64,000 nucleotides of DNA from Massospora cicadina (lineage: Eukaryota; Entomophthoromycota; Entomophthoromycetes; Entomophthorales; Entomophthoraceae). The position numbers were made by a program, and so were the translations under genes. The first letter of the stretch is position 1. Every line of letters starts with the position of its first letter. The notes beneath the pieces were generated by a model. It was not told where the DNA came from and ran no database searches. It saw only the letters and a program-made list of their open reading frames with translations. Shown piece after piece: positions 46,289 through 55,311 of the stretch. Location: the NCBI GenBank assembly GCA_022478985.1, contig JAKSZP010017340.1, positions 56,745 through 120,744 of the forward strand, read 5' to 3'.

Positions 46289-47951
46289 TCAGTGTGATGG
46301 GGGTTTAGGTGGACGAAAGTTTGGTTACCTTCCATAAGATCATCTTGGTAGACAGCTTCAACAAATTCCACTATGTAGTGTTCAGCTTGAATGCAGGATT
46401 CAGGAGTAGTAAAAATTTAGTGAGACTTTTGTCAGGTGCTTTTTGCAGATGGGTTGAAATCTGCTATTTGTGCCACATGCATGACTGCATTAATAGTTAA
46501 AGTGGCCAATTTTGTGATTTCTTCCTTTGCTGTTTTGGGGAATTCAGGGGGAAAATCAACTATGCTCAGCACCTGGTGAATTTGATAAATGGATTGGGCC
46601 ATGGCTTTGTGTAGGTTTAGGCAATGGGGTGAGGCCACTGCTTCTAAGGCGAGCTGGTGGTCACTTTGGTAGATGATGGCATTTGGTTTAGGAGTGAATC
46701 ACTTAGGGGATGGGAATTTGTCAAAATCAGAATTGTAAAATTCAGCCCAAACATAATCAAATGTGCTGAGAGTTTCACTGGAGTTCACTGGTGACTACAT
46801 TACTTGTTTTGTCAATCTCAGCCAATAATTCTCATGGATTTTGATTCACAGAAATTTTGGATGGAGATTTTGGGTGGGCAGAAGTCAAATGGGATGCTTG
46901 AGTTCAAATTGTGGTCCATGCCTGGTTTTAATTGGTGTGGGCTAAATTGGGTGTGATAGTGTGGGTGGGTTTGGTGGAGGCTAATTTCTCACTCTAGCCC
47001 ATCATATGAGAACGTTGAGCTGGAGGGGGCAACAAGATGCGCCATTCAGAATCTGTCAAATATGGCTCAGAGTTGACACCAGAGGAAGTGGCTTGGGGGC
47101 AGTATTTTTTTGAATGGTTGAGTCCAAAACAGAGGGGACAAATTTGGTGACCATTATCCACCTGAGCCCAAAAGAAATGCTCAGGCGCTATGGTGATATA
47201 AACAAGTATTAATTTGTTGGGTTATGGCAGGGTGGTGTGGGATTATGGTGTTAGTGGTGCAAGGTGCAGCAAGGCACTCTGCTCAGAAGGAATTACAAAG
47301 ACAAGATTGTGCTATGTCCCATATGCCAGAAGCCCCACTATTAACTGATCATATAATAATTAAGGTGTTAGGTGAGATGGGAGGGATGTGAAGGACACCA
47401 CCAATGTGGTGTCTAAAGGAAGGTGAGATCAGGTAGTAGGAATAGGTGTATTTTTGTAAATTATGGGAGTGGAAGCTGCTGCTGCAGCATCCTCCTCTGT
47501 TTGAAAGTCAACATCAAAATAGCCCTTAAATGGGTGTAAATTAATAAAGCTGGCCAGTAAAAATGTAGCCATGGCTATTTTAATAACTGCCATTTCAGCA
47601 TATGGTAACAAATGCTATAGTCAACCCTTAGGCTAAATCAGATGTTGAGATGAGGTAGGGTGAGAGGATGGGGCAAGAAGGGTGGATATGCACCAGGTGG
47701 AGTGCTAAGTCCCATGGGGGGACAAAATGGTCAGAAGAAGATGGTAGGCTAATTGACCCCATCTGAACGCGTTTTCCCACAGGGCAGAAAACGCTAGGTG
47801 GTGGAGCAATGCTACCCCTCATTGGAGCAGCAGGGGTGGATTCACAGACATTCTTTGGAAAATGGGTGTGGCCAGATGGCAGTGGGAAATTAAAACTCTT
47901 TTTTCTTAATAAAATTTTCTTGAAGTGAAATTGAGTGGAAAGAAAAACCAT
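46289..47951 (-). pseudogene. ZK retroposon copy 1, 5' part: RRM-like and zinc-knuckle protein
   Basis: From 47951 (MVFLSTQFHFKK) the minus strand gives, over several frames, a Pro-rich N-terminus, a segment FINLHPFKGYFDVDFQTEEDAAAAA split here as FKGYFDVDFQTEEDAAAA (about 47520), resembling the end of an RRM, an intact CCHC knuckle CPLCFGLNHSKKYC (about 47100-47141), and a C-terminal region whose LHKAMAQSIYQIHQVLSIV and FPPEFPKTAKEEI match ZK copy 2. The chromovirus cuts it at 46288; the tail resumes at 38973. The layout RRM plus knuckle is that of LINE ORF1 proteins, but no RT was found. Confidence 0.68.
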
Positions 47952-48002
47952 TCTTAATTTTTTAATATATAAATAAAATTATATATTGTATATTAGCCAT
48001 TT

Positions 48003-48135
48003 TGAGGGGTGGTTAGCCAAGCAGGTAAAACTACTTCCACCCCTAGTGCAGGTTTCGAGTTCAAAACCTGTACTGGCTAGAAAACATTCTCTGTGATATA
48101 TTTGTCCCTTGGTCGACCCACTTCAAATAATTTTT
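48003..48135 (+). mobile_element. SINE copy 2 (133 bp)
   Basis: A box GGTTAGCCAAGCAGG, B box GGTTTCGAGTTC, tail TTTGTCCCTTGGTCGACCC then CTTCAAATAATTTTT. Flanked by a perfect 14-bp target duplication TATATTAGCCATTT (47989-48002 and 48136-48149). Confidence 0.92.
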
Positions 48136-48427
48136 TATATTAGCCATTTATATGACCATTATATATATTATTCAGCCATGTCTGAGTTTATATATATGCA
48201 GTTAGTACAGATATCAGAGTCAGCAGCAGTCAAAAGCATAGAAAAATATAGAGAATTAAATTAATGGTCAAATACTGGGATAATTCTAATAAAATTGAAA
48301 TGGGATCTTCATGATATCATCCTCTTTCATTAATCTTATATATAAAATAGAAAAATATGTGTGTATGTATCATCTATACCATTGTTATTCATATAAAGTA
48401 ATAGGTTCATAGGCTTTGATAATCACC

Positions 48428-48480
48428 AGGTGTGGTTGCACACACCTGTAACCACAAGCTAAGGTGGTATTAAAAACGCC
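48428..48480 (+). ncRNA. Possible SRP (7SL) RNA Alu-domain remnant
   Basis: CCAGGTGTGGTTGCACACAC then CTGTAACCACAAGCTA follows the order of the 7SL 5' domain (CCGGGCGCGGTGGCGCGTGC then CTGTAGTCCCAGCTA); most differences are C-to-T or G-to-A. The TGTAA of the Alu-domain loop is kept. No Pol III terminator or target duplication was identified, so it may be a decayed retroposed copy or chance. Confidence 0.3.
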
Positions 48481-48544
48481 ATAACAGGCATAAGCTAATC
48501 TGGCTAGGATGAACATAAACTGTCTATCTCCCTCTTATCATTAT

Positions 48545-49135
48545 TCAATCAATGATATGGAGGTTTTTTAATATTTAGGTTTTGTTAATCATTTGGTGGT
48601 TTTGATTGTTCTATAAGTTCAACAAATTGGTTTTAGGTTAGTGTTGATAGTTTTTGGTTAATTTTATAGTAAATTGGGTTTGGCTTATAATAATAATTTA
48701 TATTATTTGATAGAATTAAATTGATTTTTATAGTGGTTAGTGGTTGTAATATTCAATAAGTTAATGGTTTCTGAACTTATTGATGGCCGTCTACCAATAT
48801 AAAAACTATAATAGCTGATTAAAATCATCTGGTAAATTTATAGACCCAAGCAAAGCTGGGTAAAGTTGCTAATAATCTTATTTATTTAGTTATTGTATAT
48901 GTAAGTATTTATTATATAATTCCTCCTAAATAAATGTACTAAATTTTACCAAACTTATTATTAAGTTTTTATAAATCAGGAGAACTAACATAGACTGGTT
49001 TTTTATTTTATTAATTACAAAATTTATGTAAAATTGTGTATAAGATGTAAAAATGGTTTATAAGTTTTCTAATTTAAAATCAGTATATCAATTTGTCTAA
49101 GTAGATTGATATATAGTTGGGTAAAATGGAACAAT
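48545..49135. repeat. AT-rich spacer with reverse-oriented minisatellite-like units
   Basis: No gene seen. From 48560 to 48800 the strings TTTGGTGGTTTTGATTG, GTTAGTGTTGATAG and GTGGTTAGTGGTTG recur; they are the reverse complement of the units at 16695-16930 and 49920-50460. Confidence 0.35.
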
Positions 49136-49194
49136 GATTTTTGTAAAAGGTTGATGGTTCTTTCTTTATTTTGATTGTTTGATAAAATATTAAA

Positions 49195-49560
49195 GTTAAA
49201 ATGGCCATTTACAATACATTTTTTATTCTTTTTCTTTATTTGATTTGATAGATAATTTCATACTAAAATTAACATTGGCAATTTACAATACTTGATAAGA
49301 TCTATATACTTAGTTGATTTATTTAGTACAATCACATACTAAACTTACTAACGGCCATCTACAGTACTTAATTTAATATGTTTATTAAGTTGATTTTAAT
49401 AATCAATTACATACTAAACTTACTAATGGTCATTTACAATACTTAGTTTAATTTATTTGTCTAGTTGATTTTTTTGGTTGAATTATAGATGAATCTTACT
49501 AAAGGTCATCTATAAATATTTAGTTTAATCTATTTTAGTTTATTTTAATTTGATTAATTA
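49195..49560 (+). repeat. Tandem array with 75-bp period
   Basis: The anchor GG(C/T)(C/A)AT(T/C)TACAATAC occurs at 49203, 49277, 49353, 49428 and 49504: spacings 74, 76, 75, 76. Units also share ATACTAAACTTACTAA and TTAGTTGATTT. About five units, AT-rich, moderately diverged. No coding potential. Confidence 0.8.
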
Positions 49561-49670
49561 AAAAATATAGTTAATTATGAGCAGCTAAAATACTATAGGC
49601 TTATCATGCTATGACATAATTGCATACCTCAGATTTTTGAACTTATCAGCCATAAGACATATACAAGTCA

Positions 49671-49715
49671 CATCGATGAATCCCCCCTTGGGTTGGGACC
49701 ATCTAGTACTAAAAA
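49671..49715 (+). mobile_element. Micro-retroposon copy 1 (45 bp, oligo-A tail)
   Basis: CATCGATGAATCCCCCCTTG continues with GGTTGGGACCATCTAGTACT and an A-tail. Flanked by a perfect 17-bp duplication AAGACATATACAAGTCA (49654-49670 and 49716-49732). An oligo-A tail plus a long duplication is the signature of LINE-type retrotransposition. The source RNA is not recognised. Confidence 0.85.
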
Positions 49716-49919
49716 AAGACATATACAAGTCAAAATTAAATTACTTATCAGATACTAGACCAACATTACAAAATTACACTGAGAATAACATTTAATCCTC
49801 TTTTATAAAAAAGTTCATTTAATTGATCCATTGGTTTTGGAGTAATGTTCAACAAACAGAAAAAATATATAAGTTATATTGAGAATTTCCTCCCCTTTCA
49901 AAGTAGGATAAAAACTAAA

Positions 49920-50098
49920 AACCACCATTCAATCAGTCAAACCCAATAGAATCTATTTAATCACCAAATAAACATCCACATACCCGAGGCCATTAAGCTA
50001 TTAAATTGACAGAATAACACATCCTTTTATGAAAACTATTGATCCTATCAAGTTATCCAAATACTATCAAACCATTTTGCAAAAATGAATTGACTATC
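49920..50098 (+). repeat. Minisatellite-like spacer
   Basis: Units such as AAAACTATTGATCCTATCA (50033) repeat those near 16747. The block continues after SINE copy 3, from 50257 to about 50460. No gene seen. Confidence 0.4.
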
Positions 50099-50113
50099 AA
50101 AACAACTAAATAA

Positions 50114-50241
50114 AAATATTTGAGATGGGTCGACCTTGGGATAAATATACCACACTAAAAATTTTCCAGCCAGTACAGATTTAGATCTCGAAACCTGCAT
50201 TAGGGTGCAAGCAGTTTTACCTGTCAGGCTAACCACCATCC
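50114..50241 (-). mobile_element. SINE copy 3 (128 bp, inverted)
   Basis: On the minus strand: GGTTAGCCTGACAGGTAAAA, B-box region GGTTTCGAGATC, tail TATCCCAAGGTCGACCCATC then TCAAATATTTT. Flanks AAAACAACTAAATAA (50099-50113) and AAACCAACCAAATAA (50242-50256) match at 13 of 15 positions, a worn target duplication. Confidence 0.82.
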
Positions 50242-50518
50242 AAACCAACCAAATAATCATCTGCTTACCTAAAACTTTTAGCCTATCAAGTCAACCAACA
50301 ATCACACCACTTCCCAAAACAATTTATCTTATCATATCAACTAATTACTAAATGCTCACTAAAACCATTGAACCTATTAATTAAAAAAATGATTACAAAC
50401 AGCTCTGCAAAACCATTGGAATTATAAAATCAATTGATTTTATAGCTTCTCAGCTGAAACAATATACCAACTCCATTAAATTCAAAAAAATATTTACTTA
50501 ATATATGCAGGACTTTAA

Positions 50519-50652
50519 GATGGTTAGCCTGACAGGGTGTTTTCACTTCCATTATAGTGTGGGATTGTTTGACACAGGTTTGAAACCATACTGGCTGAAA
50601 AAATCAGTGTGGTATATTTTGTCCCAAGGTTGACCTGCCTCAAATATTTTTA
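50519..50652 (+). mobile_element. SINE copy 4 (about 134 bp)
   Basis: GATGGTTAGCCTGACAGG...CACAGGTTTGAAACC...TACTGGCTGAAAAAATCAG, tail TTTGTCCCAAGGTTGACCTG then CCTCAAATATTTTT. More diverged in the B box and with an extra stretch in the middle. The target duplication is doubtful (AGGACTTTA left, AGGCTTTA right). Confidence 0.75.
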
Positions 50653-50763
50653 TAAGGCTTTATAATTTTTTCTTATTTTATAATCATTGCATAAGACTAA
50701 TACTTCTAAGTATAAAATTACTTGTTTCTTTTTATTTTTTTGTTCATACATATGCTTTCCTAT

Positions 50764-52187
50764 TATCAATAAAATGACAGAAGAAGTTTAGACCATCCTG
50801 CCAGTTGGGATTTGTGAGCGCCCAAAAAGCAAGCTAGATTTCCAGGGACATTGCCACACGTACAACGTTGTATGGAGCCACAAATCTGGAAATAACTCGT
50901 TGGTGTAGAGCAGTTGTGACTAACAACCAAAAAAAAGAACCAAATGGAAACAAACCCAGAAACTGTTGGTCTCAAAGCAGGGGGTTGTACCAGTAAGATA
51001 GTTTCTATAGGGTTTCCAGTAGGTGGGTTTAATACAACTGAGGAGACAAGGGGGCGGATCCTTGCTTGGAAATGGTGGATGTAAGGCCACAAGATACCAG
51101 TATATTGATGGTAATTGCAATAAGTGGGTTGAATTGCCAGAAGTGTTTTGCTTATTGAATCCAGTTGACAATGGTGGCGAGCCATAGTAATTATCAATAC
51201 TGGTAAAGCACATCTGGTATAGGAACTTACAGGCCACCAGGGTAATGCCATTGTGACTTTGGCAAGAAGAATATCAATAGAGTAAAAACTTATATTTTAG
51301 GGCATATTTTTATTGAAGGGAAAATGAAGAAAATTGACCAGGATTTATCTCAGTGCGATGCAACTGATTAAGTAGTGTTTGATTGATGTGGGTACAAGCA
51401 GGAATTGGGTCCCTCAAGTTTGACCTAACTGGCGAATTTTTGGGGAAGGGGGTAGATAATCTCAACAAAAACTGACATTAAAGGATTCAGTGGCAGGCCA
51501 AGTCGCCGTCACTTTGACCTCAAACGCCTAGACTGAGGCTTGACCGAATATCTGTCAGTTGGTGTGATGGCGTCTGGCCCAATGAGCAATGGGAATCTCC
51601 CAGGGCCACCCCAAGTAGGGGCGGTCCCAATTGGTTGATTATCGGTTTGGGATGCCCAACCTACCCACGCCCAGTTGCTGGGCCATTTGTTTGGTAAACT
51701 GAATTGCATCAGCCACAACTCCAATTTTTGCTGGATAGGTGTTTTGAACTGAAATTGATGGTTTCTGATGATACTATCTGCACGTTGGGGATCATCTCTG
51801 ATAATTTTGAGAGGGTATTAGTGTCAACAATTGCACTGCTGGCTGAGTCAAAACTATCATTGATTCTGGCCAAAAAATTGATCATTGCCCCTTTTAGACT
51901 ATGTGGTTTCCAATCGTCAGGCTTGATTAACATCTGTTCCAGACCTTTTGACTTTGATTTGGTGATCTTGGCGCATATTTCCTTAATCCAGTGGACAAGT
52001 TTGGCTGAGATGAGCATGGGTACCAGGGAGGAATCTGAAGAGGGAGAGCTGTTACCCAGCGTTCATCTACACGTGGGCGAGGTCACACTGGGTGATGAGG
52101 GGCACAGCTGACCTCTTTGGAACCATTTTAATTGGAATTGGGAAGATCACCTGATCCACTCACAGGGGATGTTACCCTGGACTTACG
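50764..52187 (-). mobile_element. Solo LTR of the chromovirus family (1424 bp)
   Basis: On the minus strand it aligns with the chromovirus LTRs from CGTAAGTCCAGGG (first T of TG changed) to TCATTTTATTGATA. A perfect 5-bp target duplication CCTAT flanks it (50759-50763 and 52188-52192). Length matches 1420-1423 of the full LTRs. It is more diverged; its self-primer sequence reads CCTGGTCAATT (about 51325-51335). Open frames inside are not genes. Confidence 0.88.
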
Positions 52188-52192
52188 CCTAT

Positions 52193-53220
52193 ACCATTTA
52201 TCCAATTGGTATGAAACTTTGGTGAGTTGTTGTGTGCACACCCATGAAGGTTTCTATATTAGTACAACCATTTTCATAGTATTAAAAAAAGTTCTATATG
52301 TCATAAGTAAGCATTAAATGTTTTAATGGTAATTAGTATATTGGTATTGCTGATCAGTTAATTATTTAAATTGATTTGATAGTTTGAATGGTTTTGGTAA
52401 GCGGTTAGTAGTTTTAGGTGAATGAATGTTTAAGGTTTAAGTAAACATTAGTAATAAGTTGATTTGATAAGTGATTTGGTTTTAACATCGATGAATCCCC
52501 CTTGGGTTGGGACCATCTAGTACGAAAAAAAATAAGTGATTTGGTTTGGTAAGTTGTTGGTGGTTTTTTTGTTTTTTATTAAGTTTAGTTTGGGTTTATC
52601 AAGCAGTTAGTGATTAATTATTTTGGTATGTTCAATGGTTTTAGCTAGAAGGGTTAGTGGTTTATCTATATAGATAGCTAAACTGATATTGCAACAATAT
52701 TTAAAACTAAGTATAAAATAATTAGCTAATGGTTTTATTAAATTTATTAATAAGTATTAGTATCTGCATTTGCTTTGCTTTTTTAGACAGTAAGATATTA
52801 AGTTCTGCATTTTTAGTAGTTTTAAACAAAATCAATTATAGTGCTTACACTTTAGGATATGTTAGCTTGAATATTAATTATACATTCATTTTTTAAGAAT
52901 AACTACTTTATTTTACTTTTCTTATTATGACTTTAAAATACCAGATTAAGTTGTTTCCCTAATTAATTTAATATCTGTGCTAATTTAAGTTGAAATTGGT
53001 TAATTGTTTAAAGAAAATATGTCACATATATATACATAATGTTTTTTGTATATAAGGATGTTTTGGTAACATTTTTGGTGATATTTGATTAATCCAATAT
53101 TTTAACTTTTATTTTGTTGAGTGGTTAGTGCTCTTTAGACAATTGATAGATCAAATGATTTTGGGTATGTGTTTGGTCACTTTTATTAATTTGATATTTA
53201 AAATGGATTTATCTGAGTTC
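52193..53220. other. AT-rich spacer with reverse-oriented minisatellite-like units
   Basis: No gene seen. From 52370 to 52700 and 53060 to 53200 the strings GGTTTTGGTAAGCGGTTAGT, GTTGATTTGATAAGTG and GAGTGGTTAGTG recur, in the orientation of the block at 48560. It holds micro-retroposon copy 2. Confidence 0.4.
52483..52531 (+). mobile_element. Micro-retroposon copy 2 (49 bp, oligo-A tail)
   Basis: TAACATCGATGAATCCCCCT then TGGGTTGGGACCATCTAGTA, C, G and an A-tail: nearly the same unit as copy 1, with a few more bases at the 5' end. Flanked by a perfect 16-bp duplication ATAAGTGATTTGGTTT (52467-52482 and 52532-52547). Confidence 0.87.
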
Positions 53221-54519
53221 AGGTGAACTTTTTATGGCCTCAGGTGCCAGCCATCAAGCTGGACAGGGATGTGCACCCCTTTAAATTAAAAGGGTTCAGA
53301 ACAAGCTCTTCCTCTCACCCAAATCTCTGACCTAGGGAATGCCCTAGATGAGAGATGCATAGCCGCTCCCCCTCCCTGCTTGCCCCACAACTTTTCCCAT
53401 ATCTACCTCCAGCCCAAATTCACTTACTTATCAAAATTATCAGGGTTTTATTTAAGAAAAATCCAGCTTTTAAAGACTTCATAGAAAACCATGAAACCCC
53501 ACACAATGGTCCCAATTTCCTGCTCCAACAGTTGGTTCTCCCAGAAGCCAACCTGCATAACAAAAACATATCCAATAAGTCTAATTTGTAAAAAGTTGAG
53601 GAAAAGAGGGTGAAAGCAGGGATCAAACTTGACACTTCCTTCCAAAATCAATAGAGCAAATTTGGGCATCTGGAATATATGAAAAATGGCCTGTTAAGAG
53701 CTTGGAAATTAACTGATACTTTTGAGGTAAAATTTTGTTTTTAAATTGTAATTTATGGATTTAAAATTATTAATTAACCCTACCACCATGGTTTAGCTTA
53801 GCAGCTCTCCCCGTCCCAACATAATAGCCAGCACCTTGCTAATGGTAGGGTGTTGGGTTATTATTTTTCGTTGTGTTAACTTTAGTTTGAATAAATTATA
53901 TAATTATAAAACACTTTCCTGTTAGTAACTTTAATTATTAAACACTATATGGCAACAATTACTTGGGTTGGAGCCTTTCCAACGCCTTCCCCAATGCTCC
54001 CAGCCATAGTCCCCTAAAACTAGCGTTACCTTGTGGACTTTGGCTGCTCTTGTGGGTCTTGGCGTACCCACGCAGAAAGCCAGTTTTTTCCTAAGCGTGA
54101 TAAATTTCTAACTCTGCTATAGTGTCTGCACAAGGTCCTCATTCTGGTTGAGGCGTTGGCTTCAAGTGGACCAAGGAGCTTCACAATTCGATAAAGCTAA
54201 TTCTCAAGGTAACCTCCAACATTACCCAATATATCGATTTAGTTACAAGCCTCATTGATTAGCTGAAGGTTATTGACAATGCTCTAATAGTTTTAAATGA
54301 AATTGGGGGCAGCATTATATAAATTGACAATATTTGAATTTAGGGTTTGAGTGAGACCTAGTTGTCATGCTACTTAATGGTGATATAACCCAATTATTTG
54401 AAAGATGTGGTGTGTGGCTGGATGGAAAAAGCTTCATAGAAAGCGTTCAGTACCCAAAAAACAATTCTCACAAGGGTAGTAGGACCAATGTATAAAAATC
54501 TTACATCATGGAAAGCACC
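53221..54519. other. Unassigned stretch, possibly with worn family-E Gag sequence
   Basis: No supported gene. Two overlapping frames of 70-80 codons at 53355-53669 on opposite strands show no motif. An imperfect inverted repeat (TTAACCCTACCACC / GGTAGGGTGTTGGGTTA) spans 53774-53862. From about 53950 the minus strand may continue the family-E Gag seen at 54520, including a Gly-rich stretch near 53960-54010 at the position of the collagen-like block, but this is weak. Confidence 0.35.
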
Positions 54520-55311
54520 AAAGAGGCTCAGGAGCGGCTGAAGCGGCCTCCAATGGATTAGATGCTGTTCAATAGTTGTTAAACAATCTTGTTGAGGTTC
54601 TCATATTGAAGTTGATACTGATTGTGTTCAATGGATGGTAAAGAAAATTGGAAGGCGGCTCAAAATCTAAGCTTCCAGGCTTGAAGAGGATGTAATTTGA
54701 CCAAGAGGTTTGTAGTCCATCAAGTCATGCTTCTTGACCAATTGGCAGGTTTGTTTTCTTAAATGCTATTATTCTCTATTTTCATGATATATTTTTTACT
54801 TGGTCAGCTCAGAGCCCCCTGTGGTGAGCACCACTTATCTCAGTGTAACAGTTCTCTTGACTGTAGCTGGGGTTCAAAAATGGTCTCAAAGCTGTAAAAC
54901 TAGTAGAGAGGTTGATGAAGACAAAAAGATAGGGGTGAAATAGATTACTTTATTATGTTGAAATGTGCTAATATTTAAAAGTGTTTGGAGACATGGTGCC
55001 AAGGGGATCGCCATGGCCCTATATGATCAGGATTTTTTACTTCCTTCCAGATTACATTCTAGTTGATGACCTCATTTTTATGCATCATCCTCATGACTGT
55101 GATGGTAAAAGCCACACATTTCAAGGTTTGGGAAGTGGGGGTGCTGTTCCAAAAGGCATCTCCATCATTTTATGGCGTTTGATGCTTTCTGATCAAAATT
55201 CTCATTGGTGCCTTCAAGGATGGTTTTGATTCTGAGGGCTCAAAAGTTGCCTTATCAAGGATCAATTTGGGAGTTGGAATCTCAGCTCACTCATCAACTC
55301 AAAGTCTGACA
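54520..55311 (-). mobile_element. Element E copy 2: Gag start, primer site and 5' LTR
   Basis: 54540-54790 aligns with 31195-31440 of element E (for example GTTCTCATATTGAAGTTGAT against GTTCTCATACTGGAGTTGGT). The primer-site complement CCCCCTGTGGTGAGCACCA lies at 54815-54833 and the LTR at about 54838-55311 ends GTCTGACA. The LTR is longer (about 474 bp) and far more diverged than those of element E. The rest of the element is missing or unrecognisable. Confidence 0.75.

Noticed and set aside
53774..53862. Imperfect inverted repeat as a MITE
   Set aside because: Only about 13 bp at each end match, with differences, and no target duplication flanks it.
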